Below are positions 45,112-56,199 of a stretch of 64,000 bases of DNA, piece by piece. The notes below the pieces were generated by a model, which saw nothing but the letters and a program-made list of their open reading frames with translations, had not been told where the DNA came from and searched no databases. Each line of letters opens with the position of its first letter. Position 1 is the first letter of the stretch. This stretch comes from Ascidia mentula (taxonomy: Eukaryota; Chordata; Ascidiacea; Phlebobranchia; Ascidiidae). The stretch covers positions 3,596,001 through 3,660,000 of the forward strand of contig OX387202.1 of the NCBI GenBank assembly GCA_947561715.1. Reading direction: 5' to 3'. Made by a program: the position numbers and the translations under genes.

Positions 45112-45864
45112 CTAGTTCTTCACACAGATATTCTTCTCGATCATTGCCAAACGACGAGAGACAAACAACGGAAATCTTCGTTTATCATTTTTAATGCTTT
45201 GCAGCACCACAGACGAATCTGTCCAAAATATGGAGGGACGTACGCCCAAACACATTTCCTTTCTGACAATCAGTTCCACGTTCAGAGCCAGAATAGCGGC
45301 CATCAATTCCAACCGTGGAATAGAATTTTCACCCTGGGGTGTTAGGCGACATTTACACATAACCAAGGTACAGGTCACTTCGCTTTCTTCAATCGTTGAT
45401 AGCACACAGCTCCGTAGGCTTTTTTGGATGCGTCAGCAAACACATGAAGTTGACTTTTTGTTACATTGGCGCTGACACCAAAACCGAATGAACGTGGAAT
45501 ACGTCTTTCTTGCAAGCTGTGTAAGCAGACTAACCACTTCTCCCATTTTCGTCCTTAGCAGGTATCTCATCGTCACATTCAATTTCTTGCTTGCACAAGC
45601 TTCTTAAATGAGCCGGGCTCGCAACACGACGGGGGTAACAAAACCCAATGGCTCGAATAGAAAATTCATAGTTGACAAGAGGCCTCGACGAGTGCGCGGT
45701 TTCATTGGCAACGATACAGCAAATAGAAATACATCAGTATGAACATTCCACTGTATACCGAGCACACGCTCTTGTAATTCAGCGTCCAGTGGGCGCACCT
45801 GCAAAGCCATTAATAATTTATTTTCCGGTAAGCGATCAAGAATCTCCTTGCAGTTTGACAACAT
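45112..45864 (-). pseudogene. BEL/Pao RT C-terminal part and RNase H
   Basis: ERVLGIQWNVHTDVF and the RGLLSTMNFLFEPLGFVTPV segment follow the polymerase domain; IPRLELMAAILALNVE and FWTDSSVVLQSIKNDKRRFP are RNase H hallmarks in BEL/Pao. Frameshifts separate the blocks. Confidence 0.85.
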
Positions 45865-46178
45865 TTGGTCAAGTGAAATCCACCCTTTCTAAGTGAGGAG
45901 CGCAGACCACCGACAAGCTGCAACCCAGTTTCAACATCTGTCCGATGTGAGGCAATCATCAACGTAGAAATTACCTTCAACTATAGAGGCAACAACGGAT
46001 TCAAATTCACTTCCACAATCACTAGCGGTTGACGTAAACAAAAGGTTGCGCAGCTTGGAGACGAAGTTGCCCCGAACATTCATTCTGTGGGGCACAGGCT
46101 CGCGTGACAGGTTCTCACCAGGCCACTAAAGGAAACGCAAACTGTCACGATCACGAGGGGCAACTTGCACTTGTTGCC

Positions 46179-46391
46179 TCAATGACTGTGAACAAGGTCA
46201 GGACCTTGCATCAACGTTTGGTTCAAAGACAGTCCACGGTATTGAGCTGCGCAATCAAACACCACACGCAACTTACCAGGTTTGTGAGGGTTCACAACAC
46301 CATGATGAGGTATGTACCACATCCGACGTTTGGTATTCAGTTCCTCCTTTTGTACTCTTTCAGCAAATCCTTTGTCGATTGTTGCTTGCAT
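46179..46391 (-). pseudogene. BEL/Pao reverse transcriptase N-terminal part
   Basis: MWYIPHHGVVNPHKPGKLRV, then VFDCAAQYRGLSLNQTL and QGPDL, the start of the BEL/Pao polymerase domain. Confidence 0.85.
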
Positions 46392-46955
46392 TTGCTCAGT
46401 GTATGCATTTTCTCGTCGTTGCTCAATGGACGTTTTAACGATTCCAATCTTTTATTGGCCATCTTCACATTGTTAGGCAAAACTTGGTGATCATGTCTCC
46501 ACGACAGTGGCAATTCATAATGTCCATTAATGTATTGGATGGAATCAATTGGTACGTCCTTCGATCTTCCCTGGAGATAGGACTTTCAAACAATTCGTCT
46601 TCTTCTCTGGGATTCAGGTCTCACTCATCGCTTAGAAACATGGTATGTGCGGTGTTCACGACGCAAGCAAAGTTGGCATCTTTAACAGGATTGCAGGCAG
46701 CCTCGAGCGATCGACCCAGCAAAGACCATCCAAGAGGCGTCTTCACGGCATCTGGGCATTCGTCGATTCAAGGACGACTGCACTGTACGCGATGTGCCAC
46801 AGGTACACTAGCACCAATCAACAATGTGACAGTCCATCCAGCAATGGAAGACTGTTGCAGATTCCTTATCGATGGGTGCATCTTCTGAATTTTCCAGGTG
46901 GGAGACTTGTTCGGTTTCATAGGTATTCGTTCAACAACCACTACTTCTGGCAAGT

Positions 46956-48112
46956 TTATTTGCTCACCTCCGTCAAGTGGTTCGACTGACACGGAAATTG
47001 CGATTGTATCCAATTTTTGCGTGTCGTCAGTGTTTTAAAAAAAATTTGTTCAGGTCGTCCAGACGCACCTAATTTGTCTACCAACTTACGTTCACATAAC
47101 GTTGTTGTAGAACCCTGATCCAGAAAAGCGTACGTGGCAATGGCAGTGGTCCCATGGTGAACAACGACAGGTACGACATTCGGGTACACACTAGACGCGT
47201 TGACACTTGCGCTGTACTCGCGACTTCGGATCGTAGCACAAGCAGGATTGTCGTTCCTTACCCCTTCGGAAACAGTAGGAGGGGCCGGGTAATGCAGCAA
47301 TTTGTGGTACGATTTACCATCGCATCCGTTGACAAAACAACTTTGACTGGAATCACAGTCAGCACGGTGGCCAGCCTTTAAACACTTAAAACACAAACCC
47401 ATTGAACGCACGAACTTGCGTCGATCATTCCACGACATTTTCTTAAACTGGACACATGCGTCAAGAGAATGGCTCCCGTTGCGCAGTAAACACTTCATTT
47501 GCACGTGTGTTTGTCCTTACTTGTCGGCGCAGAAGTCGCGCACATTGCTGTGCGTAACTCGGCCGGCGGTTTTCTTTGTTGTCTTCATTCGATGAATACA
47601 GCACCTTACCAAAAATCGAGTTCACAACCTTTACTGGGTCGAATTTCACTTCGTATAGAACTAGAGGTTGAATTTCTACTCGAGTGAACAGACAACGCGT
47701 CGACTGGTGACACTGGTAGGGAAACGGGTCTAGGCTGCGGGTCATGTAGCTTCGATATTCACGTTGCGACCCTTTCATCGAATTCTTGTTTGTCTCGGCA
47801 GTAATTACGCTTACTCGAGATTGTCTCGGGTGGTTTATCACTATCCGACATATTTGAGTAAAATACTATTAGCTTATCAAAGTTCGCATTTACTTGGGGC
47901 AGGAACTCACGTAGCGCTGAAAGATCTTGCGGCATTTTCATAAGACTCTCTGCGCAAGCGTAGCTATCTTGTGGAGCCTTTAAAGAATCTTCTATTTCGT
48001 TTTCTTGATCTTCCGTCAAACGGTTTACTGGTAATTCAATTTCATGGCGTGGCAATGTCCGTCGTGACAAAGTCAATCGTCGATCCTTCGCTTGTTGACG
48101 ATTCTAAGTTCG
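46956..48112 (-). pseudogene. BEL/Pao Gag and protease
   Basis: The N-terminal Gag part (48,076 downwards) is followed in another frame by CLRNGSHSLDACVQFKKMSW, a CFKCLKAGH...C-x-C-H-LLHY zinc region typical of BEL/Pao, and the protease motif YAFLDQGSTTTLC. At least one frameshift separates the segments. Confidence 0.82.
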
Positions 48113-48119
48113 TTAACGT

Positions 48120-48600
48120 CGTAACACGGCTATCTTAACAGGCCCCAAGGCCAGCTAACCTTGTCATAGGGGTTTGAGCGCACAGACATCAAAGAACAGT
48201 ATTTTTTTATTCTGCGGCACAGTTTACGAACTGTGACACGTTCACTAAACAAACAAACAAACACATATTAACGAACAGTGACACATGTAACATGACAGAC
48301 AATATTTAACTCACCAATACAAGATGTAATAAGGACCGACTTCGAATCGCATTCGGTTGCACCAGGTAAATTTACGTTAGGCAGTCATTATTAAAGTTAT
48401 CAACTTGAGTCAATTCACTGCAATTCACAACAGATATTTACCCACCAAAACGGTTTACTGCACGCTGACAAGTTCAACACGTGGCCGACATTAAGACTGC
48501 TGGCACTAGCCTTGCATCATACAGTTGGTAGGGGCATTATGGCGTTTCTATTGTTGTGAAACTTCTTCACATGGAAAGTTACGCGCACAAAAATCTTACA
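48120..48600 (-). repeat. BEL/Pao 5' LTR
   Basis: About 481 bp, ending on the element strand with GTGTTACG; partner of 42,823-43,288. Confidence 0.9.
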
Positions 48601-48845
48601 ACTGTTATATTTACTCTAGGATTGTTACATAGCGTGCTTGAAACGTTTTGCTTGGTAGGCCTGCATATTTAACTGGGTGTCCGCAAGTTGTAACACTCAG
48701 TAAATGTTCAGTAAATGCATTAAATTCAAAACCAACTTTTATTCAAAATTTAACAGCATTTGTGTTGAGTTTTTTTTTACTTGTATGACGTTTAGTTAAG
48801 GATTGCTTTATAGGAATACAAACCCATCCAAAATTCTGTTGACAG

Positions 48846-49574
48846 AACATGGAGATTGAAAAGAAAATCCTCCCAGTCACCTTAAACAGGACATTTCTAG
48901 CGTGATAGCATTAAAAAATTCCATTCGTATCCTTTTTTGGTACTTTCTGGTCATCTACTCATGTAAGGATATATACCAGGATGGTCAACATGTCAGTGAA
49001 TACGATCTAATCCTTCGTAGCGATGTTGTATTTGTGTTATATTCTATTCTCATTTTTCAGTTACCACATTTATCATGAATACAAACAATTGAAAAGAGAT
49101 TTGTGCGTAAAGAAGCAGACTGCCGTTGATTGAAAGCAGTGATTTTTTATTACATTTCCCGAGGCAAACGGTCTTCTGGTTGTGTAGAGTCGATGACGCA
49201 GCAGTGATGTTGCGCTGGGCTTCCTAATATCCACCTGATGTCACACAATGGAACGTAATGAAATAATACATCAGCTTGCAAACACAAGCATCGCAAAGCA
49301 GCGGAAGCAATTTACAACATGGACTGCCAGTTGCCTTTGGAAAAAGGGGTTAGAATAACACACACATTAACGTGTTGGTGATTGCTTTGGTTGCGTTGTG
49401 GTCAGATATATGCATAACGTGGACTACGAACGCAACGTACATCGAGAAGAACAATATAATGTGTGGTTACGAAAATAAAAACGAATATTGCCTGCCAATA
49501 TTTGACGATATTCATTAACTCCTGTCCTTTGTCCATCTCGATATCCACGTCATCTAAATCGGAGGGAATTCTCG
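48846..49574. other. No gene recognised
   Basis: Past the end of the duplicated block nothing coding was recognised. Confidence 0.4.
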
Positions 49575-49889
49575 TTATCTACAGCGAAATTTCATCTCCG
49601 TATTCTTTAGTGGAGCTTGATTTCGGAAAGTGTATACCAGTGCACACATTAGGGAATAAAGCACGTGTGAATTGTTTACTAACATCAGTTCATAGTTTTT
49701 TGGTTGTACTGCATTACTTTGAAGAATTTTAATAGTTAGTGATATTGAATTCCAAATTTTGTGTCCGTGGTACAGCAGCGTTTCTAGAGAAAATGAAGTT
49801 TTCATTATTGGAATGCAGTAGTTGGACCCATCGGCAAATCTGGTAATATGGGAGTGTTTTAATGATGGTATAATGAAAACATGAAGCAA
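49575..49889 (-). pseudogene. LINE ORF2 C-terminal fragment
   Basis: The minus strand reads YCIPIMKTSFSLETLLYHGH, then KIWNSISLTIKILQSNAVQ and KNYEL. The F-x-G-x-IWN-x-(L/I)-x3-I-x3-S...F-K pattern is the common C-terminal end of non-LTR reverse transcriptase proteins (CR1/L2/RTE types). Only this end is present. Confidence 0.5.
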
Positions 49890-49952
49890 TGTTTGTGCAT
49901 AAAATGAACCGCTTTTTGTTTTGCTGTTTCAGGTACCTGAAGATTTTAATTT

Positions 49953-50005
49953 CTATGAGACCTTACAGGTCGAAACAGTGCGTGTACACACCCTGTCTGT
50001 AGCTC
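49953..50005 (+). ncRNA. 5'-truncated hammerhead relic
   Basis: CTATGA replaces CTGATGA, followed by stem II GACCT-TAC-AGGTC, GAAA, and a longer stem III (ACAG...GTGTACAC...CTGT) ending TC then TGTAGC. The helix I 5' strand is missing. The sequence beyond (50,010-50,105) matches 4,547-4,660. Confidence 0.5.
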
Positions 50006-50331
50006 GCCAGAATCCTATTTGATTGACGCATTTGACATCAGGTCGCACGTGTGTTCTAATTGTTGTGTTTCTGACCTGAATTTATTTGAAAACGCGACGT
50101 AAAGCACTTTACTAATCATTATATGAAGATTACATGCTTATGCCATACATGAGCATATCGAATCAAAATGTTGCCTGAACACGAAGTAGAATAGAGTAGC
50201 CATAGACGCAGACGAAAACGTAAATATAGACTGAATTAGACAAGAAGCCATGCACTTATATACACTAACACAAAAGATTTGACATTTCTAAAGAGAACAA
50301 TTGTCAACAGACCAATGATCAGTAAGCTTTA

Positions 50332-51105
50332 GACCGCATATCAGTAATTCTATTAAAATAGTTTTGCCCGCGGGGAATGCCCGTCTTGTACTCCAGCGTC
50401 ATAGAGAGTCTCAGTTTCGTCACAAGGCAACCGGTGATGCATTGGGGTCAATTTTCTGGTTGAATGAGCAAGAAGTCACGTGGTGTAGCCAGGGCGATTT
50501 TCAGCGTGTTTGGTGCAGTTTTAGTGCATTTTTTGCTCTTCTCAGTCAGTCAGACGTTTGGTGCAGGGTGCTGTGAAAAGTTTAGTTGAAAAACCATCAA
50601 AATGTTCAAGGGGATGTAGCTCAAAATTGAATCACAGAAGTATACCTTAATTTGTGATTTTATGTTAGGCCCGCCTCTTGGCTACTCATTAAGGTGAAAA
50701 TTAGTTGCAAGATAGTTGCTTAAAGCCCCCCCTAGGGGTCATTTCGGCCCCCGATCAGTCATTATTTTAGCTAAATGGGCTGCAAAAAAATGTAAGATGG
50801 TTTTGCGAAAAAATGAATCACAAAAACCTCATCCAATTTGCAATTTAATGTTGGCCCTAGCCCTTTTCTATGCAATGGCAAAAAAAATTGTCACAGGAAA
50901 GTTGCTTTGGCTGCCCCCTGGGACTGTTTTTGCTATCCTGTAGGACAAAAGAACCTCCTGGAGGCTCCTCAGATCCTTGCTGTGTTTTGGCGGATGCAGC
51001 TGCAATCAATTTGTTTCTCTTTGAATAGTACCAGTAGATCTTCATGGGTCACTGACCACAGGAATTGTTGTTGGCAAACAAGCAAATCACTCATCACGTC
51101 AAAAC
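50332..51105 (+). mobile_element. TIR element, copy A, right end missing
   Basis: Begins GACCGCATATCAGTAATT and matches 61,118-61,880 almost base for base (GGGGAATGCCCGTCTTGTAC, CCGATCAGTCATTATTTTAG). Homology stops near 51,105 before the right terminal repeat. Confidence 0.75.
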
Positions 51106-52125
51106 ACAATTGACTCGATTTCATTACAATTGATATGTGTACTGCGAAGTGCATAGATTCACTAGTTTTTCAATAAGATCTATAGCTCAATTGGTCACAG
51201 GTGACAGCACCAGGAAATGGGGTTAACGGTCAAACATCACACTTTTTGTATGAAAAATAATATTGGATCCATTAACTTTACAAAACATCTTAGACTATTG
51301 TTTCTCGCTGTTCGGTTACCAGAAAACTGCCACGCACCACAGCTAGTTCGGAAGCGGTTCGGGCAATTAATCTAAATTGTTGTCTTCGAAAACTGATCTA
51401 ATTGGTTTCCATTCACAAAACAAGTGCAAACACATTATAATTTAGCAGAACATGGGGTCAATGCTGTAGTAAGGGCAGCGAACATATGTTATAACACACC
51501 TACATACACTTTTTTTGAACACAATTTTTAGTGCAAGAAATGCAATTAGAGTTGAGATTAGGGAAAAGTTTTTGCAGAAAAGACCAAGAAAACATTATTA
51601 TTGCATACACCGTCATGTATCTTGTGTATAATAGACGTAATAATGTGAGAAAGATTGGAATAGGCAGTGTACCATAGCTGGATTAGACGCTTTTTCCCGA
51701 CCTAATCAGGTTCAACGCTCTAACTACTTAGCTTAGGCGGTTTAACTTCTATCTTGGTCTTAAAATACCCCATTTAGGCGCGTTATGCCAGCAGCTGTTT
51801 TCTACACTCATTGTAACAAATATTTCAGTCAAATAAAACGTTTTACCAAGCTTTCGGATTCCATTTTTCACGAATTTAAAAACACTTTGCAGAACAAAAA
51901 CACCGAAATAACGAAAAAACAGTGGTTATGTCATCTTCGTGCGTCGGTATGATTCAAATAATCAATAACACCTCAAATTGAATATATTTCTGAACAAACA
52001 AAAATTTTAGAACTAAATATAAGAAAATGTAGGAATACTAATGTAATCAGAGAACATCACCAAATCTGTTGGAATAAAGAATACACGTAATGTTTTCATC
52101 CGTTGTGGAGTTAAACGGTCTTCGT
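51106..52125. other. Intergenic; part duplicated at 58.5 kb
   Basis: 51,112-51,230 (CTCAATTGGTCACAGGTGA) matches 58,510-58,650 next to the broken C2H2 paralogue, so it belongs to the zinc-finger gene duplication. No other gene recognised. Confidence 0.5.
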
Positions 52126-53400
52126 TCAATCGCCAGAATTTCCACAGGCTTTGTCACACTGATAAGGTCTCGGAAGTCTCTTTGTAATATGATTTGATCG
52201 GTGGAGTTTCATACAATACGCAGTAGTAAACAGTTTCTCGCAAATATCGCACCGGAAAGGTTTCTCTCCAGTGTGTGTTCGAGCATGTCTTCTTAGACCG
52301 CTGTTCTGCGCAAATCCTTTTGAACATATCATGCACTTGTACGGTTTCTCTCTAGTATGGGTTCGTCTGTGGATTTGGACGTGAGAAAGGGTTGCAAACA
52401 TTTTTTCGCAAATATCGCAACGAAAAGGCTTCTTCCCGGAGTGAATTCGAACGTGCGCCTTTAAATTGTATTTCTGTTTGAACGCTCTTGAACAAATTTT
52501 GCATTCGAATGGCTTCTCTCCAGTGTGCAATTGAAGATGCGTTGTTAGATTGCTCGAAGTGGAAAAAGTTTTTTTACATATGTTGCACTTAAACTGTTCC
52601 TCTTCAGCATGACTTAGAACATGTGCATTTAAAGTAACTTTGAGGCGAAACACTTTTGGACAAAAGGCACACTTAAAAGGTCTTTCTCCAGTGTGTGTTC
52701 GCATGTGGATTCTGACTTCCGTTGCGGTTCCAAAACATTTATCGCAAATTTCACATCTGTGAGGTTTCTCTTCTGTGTGAATTCGCAAGTGTGCGCTTAA
52801 GTTGCTTCTTTGGGTGAACACTTTGGAACAAAATGTGCATTTAAATGGCTTCTCCCCAGTGTGACTTCGAACGTGTGATCTTAAATTGCTGCTTTGGGTG
52901 AACGCTTTCGAACAAAGTGTACATTTGAATGGCTTCTCTCCAGAATGAGTGCGACTGTGGACTTTTAATTCCTGTGCACTTTTATAGCACTTTTCGCAAA
53001 TCTTACATCTGTGAGGTTTCTCTTCTCCGTGAGTTCGGACGTGTTTGTTTAAATGGCTTATAAGTGCGTACTCGTTCGTACAAAATGTGCATTTGAATTG
53101 CTTCTCTCTAGTGTGAGTTCTCAAGTGCCTGCTTAAATTACTTTTTTGGGCGAAAGCTTTCAAACAAACTGTACATTCGAATGGTTTCTCTCCAGTATGA
53201 ATGCGACCATGGACTTTCAATTCCTTTGCAGCCTTAAAGCATTTTTCGCAAATCTTACATCTGTGAGGTTTTTCTTCTTTGTGAGTTAGGACGTGTATTC
53301 TAAAACTTTTTTTCAGACCAAATCCCTTTGAACAAAATGAGCATTTGAATGGATTTTCTCCTTCGTGGTTTGGTACCCGCTTTACTCCACGACCTTCCAT
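52126..53400 (-). CDS. C2H2 zinc-finger protein, 14 fingers
   Basis: Single uninterrupted exon of 424 codons from MEGRGVKRVPNHEGENPFKC at 53,400. It has 14 consecutive C2H2 fingers of 23 residues joined by TGEKPF-type linkers (some varied to EEKPH or EEEQF), and a short tail after finger 14. Many fingers alternate between an FKC-x-FCSK class and an HRCKICEKCF class, suggesting growth by duplication of a two-finger unit. No KRAB, SCAN or BTB domain is present. It is probably a nuclear DNA-binding regulator; its target is unknown. The start and first fingers are shared with the broken paralogue at 58.65-59.37 kb, which supports the start codon. Confidence 0.9.
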   Translation of the reverse strand: MEGRGVKRVPNHEGENPFKCSFCSKGFGLKKSFRIHVLTHKEEKPHRCKICEKCFKAAKELKVHGRIHTGEKPFECTVCLKAFAQKSNLSRHLRTHTREKQFKCTFCTNEYALISHLNKHVRTHGEEKPHRCKICEKCYKSAQELKVHSRTHSGEKPFKCTLCSKAFTQSSNLRSHVRSHTGEKPFKCTFCSKVFTQRSNLSAHLRIHTEEKPHRCEICDKCFGTATEVRIHMRTHTGERPFKCAFCPKVFRLKVTLNAHVLSHAEEEQFKCNICKKTFSTSSNLTTHLQLHTGEKPFECKICSRAFKQKYNLKAHVRIHSGKKPFRCDICEKMFATLSHVQIHRRTHTREKPYKCMICSKGFAQNSGLRRHARTHTGEKPFRCDICEKLFTTAYCMKLHRSNHITKRLPRPYQCDKACGNSGD

Positions 53401-53815
53401 GACCTACTATTTGTCCCAACAGCTGGACACAAATATTTTTCAGCGTGTTTATTGCTGTTTAGTCGGTTTCCACTTTGTTGAATCACGTTCTGTTTTCCCT
53501 ATATTTCTATTTCTATAAATATCTCTATATTGCAAAAATATGATCACTGAAAACAATAACAAGATGTTCGTCCCAAGACAAAAACAACAATGCAAATAAT
53601 TAATCTGCAGAAAAATACATTGCCATTTTCGTATGTTAACCATCGCGCCATTTCTTCAAATATCACAGAAAATTATACATTTCATGATAGGCTACATCTT
53701 ACAATCAGATATTCGTCACTATACTGGAAACAACTAAACATTATACAAATTGTTACTGATGCTGCCAGGCATATTTATTGCTTAATACTGCTCTTCTGGC
53801 AAACTTTATTGTATT

Positions 53816-53859
53816 TACGTTTCTCGTCGTTTCGGCTATTATGCAACAGCCTTCATCAG
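53816..53859 (-). ncRNA. Hammerhead-like motif, left arm
   Basis: Minus strand: CTGATGA, an extra A, stem II GGCT/AGCC around GCAT, GAAA, a short CG-rich stem and ACGTA. It mirrors the motif at 54,197-54,240. Helix I is not supported. Confidence 0.4.
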
Positions 53860-54196
53860 GAGGAAGTATCTAAGTCTACCACAGTGGACGATTTGAGGCA
53901 CATAAACAGAAACGCTAAAAAGTAAGAAGAAGTGAAACAACGAAAAAGCGATAAGGGCGAACACACTTGCACAGTATACTTATCACTAACCGCACGGTTT
54001 TATCACGGTTTTTGAAGTGCGTAATGTCTATCGGCATAATTTTTCTCTAGCAAGTGTCGATACACCGGTGGAAACAGAGTTTGTTTCTTGTGTGTTCGCC
54101 CTTATCGCTTTTTCGTTGTTTCACTACTTCTTTCTTTTTAGCGTTTCTGTTTATGTGCCTCAAATCGTCCACTGTGGTAGACTTAGATACTTCCTC

Positions 54197-54240
54197 CTGA
54201 TGAAGGCTGTTGCATAATAGCCGAAACGTCGAGAAACGTA
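54197..54240 (+). ncRNA. Hammerhead-like motif, right arm
   Basis: CTGATGA at 54,197-54,203, GGCT/AGCC stem II with a GCAT-containing loop, GAAA at 54,223-54,226, CGT pairing with ACG, then TA as the expected U-H cleavage dinucleotide. The A between CTGATGA and stem II and the lack of helix I make activity doubtful. Confidence 0.45.
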
Positions 54241-54299
54241 AATACAATAAAGTTTGCCAGAAGAGCAGTATTAAGCAGCAAACATTATACAAGTCAATC

Positions 54300-56195
54300 A
54301 ATCAGTGAATAAACCCCCGAAAAAAACTCTGTTTGCTTCTTACTGCATTTTTATTCCTTTGTTCACACAGTTTGCTGCCCCGTTTTCACACAATTTAACG
54401 TCTGGTTGTCCACAGACCATGCTGTCAGAATATACTGACCACAATACATCCTTAAGTTAGAAAACTTATTATGGATTATGTATGAAATGTGAGCTGGTCT
54501 ATATAATTCTTTCCATCAATTACTCACAAACCATATACAATTTAAACACAATCCATTTTCTATTATACCAGCTCTCGAACTTACTGACATCAGTTCAGCT
54601 ACCGAACTAGCTTGAGGCGGGCTTGTAACCATTTTTATGACACGTGTCACTATTTGACGTGTGTCACCAATCCAGAACATGTCACTGTTACGTTCACGTG
54701 TTCACGTAACATGGACATTGGACATTGGACATTTACGCATATCATGAACATTGAGCACAAATAGCCAAATTACGTCATTAAAGTTCGGGACCTCTCAAAT
54801 TTGGACTGTTCTGCAGGTTAAATAGGAATGCGCATTCGTTGGTGACCTCATTTCCCAATTTACGGTAGAACTATGCTTTTGCAAAGATCTCACGCTATTC
54901 TCACGCGAAGTTCGTCGCCATTCGCACGCTATTTTCGTTGTTCTGTTTGATTGATAAGTGGTTGGTCACTTCTTGACCACTTCATTAAAATGACCGCTTT
55001 TCATGTCGCACGAGATCTCACGCGATTGTTTGCAGAAGGTTCGCTTCTCTCACGCGATTGTTTGCTGAAGGTTCGCTTCTCACGTAATTGAGATGGGCTG
55101 CTGTCCATCAAGAATAGCTTTTGTCATGGTAACTTCGAACTGACTTTTTTCTTATGGTGACTTTTATCGCAGTGTATATATATGTGTACGCTTCCTGGAC
55201 TAACCTAGACACAGTCTTAAACTCAAATTTCAGCATATCACATTGCGTGTCACCAGCATGTCAAATTGCGTGTCACCAGTATGTCACATTGCATGTTACC
55301 AGTATGTCACATTGCGTGTCACCAAACATGTCACTTTGTATGTTATGGAGAGAAACTAAATTCAAAAACATTTAGTCTTGATATAGCTATTTATTTTAAG
55401 ACATATAACTTATTGTAGCTTGGTGTGTATGTAATGACTCTCACTTTCTGATGTTTTCTTTTTTACCTTGATGGATTAAATAAAAAAACAATCATTTGGA
55501 AAAACTGTCATTGGCAATGTTGTAATTACAGGCAAATAAAAGACAGTACTGCGTTCAGTTAATTGACATAACTGCGATTTGCCCTGAGTTTACCTTTAAC
55601 ACAGAGCAACATGGTAGCCCACCAACAAAAAATCATGAATAGTGATTCACTTTTCTGGAAATTAAATATTGTGTGACATTTACTTACAATAAAATGGCAA
55701 ATCCACCAAGTTTCAAACCATTCCAAAGTTGTTCATAAAAAAGTTTCTTCAAAACATGGACAGTCTACTTACATTTGATCTCTAAATCTAATCATATATA
55801 GACTCTTCGCACCTTCTCATATATTATTTATCTGCCTACTTTTTTTTTATCTGCGAATCAGTTTGGTTGCAGATGTGAATAAACTCTCATTAAATGAAAA
55901 CTTTGTCACACAAAGTGTTACTCCTATCCTTCCTTCACACAGTTCCATGCAAAACTTTCACATAGTTTGGTGTCTTTATGGCGCGCACACGATGCTGTCA
56001 TTGTGAATTGGAAATTATTAATCTTGTCTGTGAAGTCGCAACAATTTCAACAATTTGTGACTCATAGGAGAATGAAAGTTACTGTTTCAAGCATTACAAC
56101 CTCCACATAATGTACTGAGTGCGGTAGTTTAAGGTGGCCGTGTCTTACTAGTCTAAAACAACGAACTAACAACAATTTCTGTAAACATCAAACCA
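54300..56195. other. No gene; small repeats
   Basis: 54,330-54,610 matches 59,745-60,045 (zinc-finger gene duplication). 54,710-54,735 has GGACATTGGACATTGGACAT. Otherwise AT-rich without recognised coding sequence. Confidence 0.5.
55238..55335. repeat. 23-bp tandem repeat, about four copies
   Basis: Imperfect units of CACATTGCGTGTCACCAGTATGT-type sequence follow each other; the last has a one-base insertion. Confidence 0.75.
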
Positions 56196-56199
56196 ATAG

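Larger units (their letters stand above)
42823..48600 (-). mobile_element. BEL/Pao LTR retrotransposon, defective
   Basis: LTRs are 42,823-43,288 and 48,120-48,600; ACTGT flanks both sides (42,818-42,822 and 48,601-48,605), a 5-bp target-site duplication. Copy 1 shows the empty site at GATACTGTTCTATTG near 36,070. Domain order on the minus strand is Gag, protease, reverse transcriptase, RNase H, integrase, all broken by frameshifts. The LTRs differ by many substitutions and indels, so it is older than the Ty3/gypsy element. Confidence 0.92.
40909..48845. repeat. Segmental duplication, copy 2, interrupted by a BEL element
   Basis: Homologous to 32,211-36,665. The part after the BEL insertion resumes at 48,601 and runs to the start of a fibrinogen-domain exon (ACCCATCCAAAATTCTGTTG), where homology ends. 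Most ficolin exons are deleted. Confidence 0.85.
53749..54279. mobile_element. Inverted-dimer element with 13-bp target duplication
   Basis: Arms 53,779-53,966 and 54,090-54,277 are reverse complements (about 188 bp) around a spacer of about 120 bp. AAACATTATACAA occurs at 53,736-53,748 and 54,280-54,292, a perfect 13-bp target-site duplication. The paralogous locus at about 59,690 is the empty site (AAGCATTACACAAGTCAATC). Each arm has a hammerhead-like core. No coding sequence is present. Confidence 0.8.
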
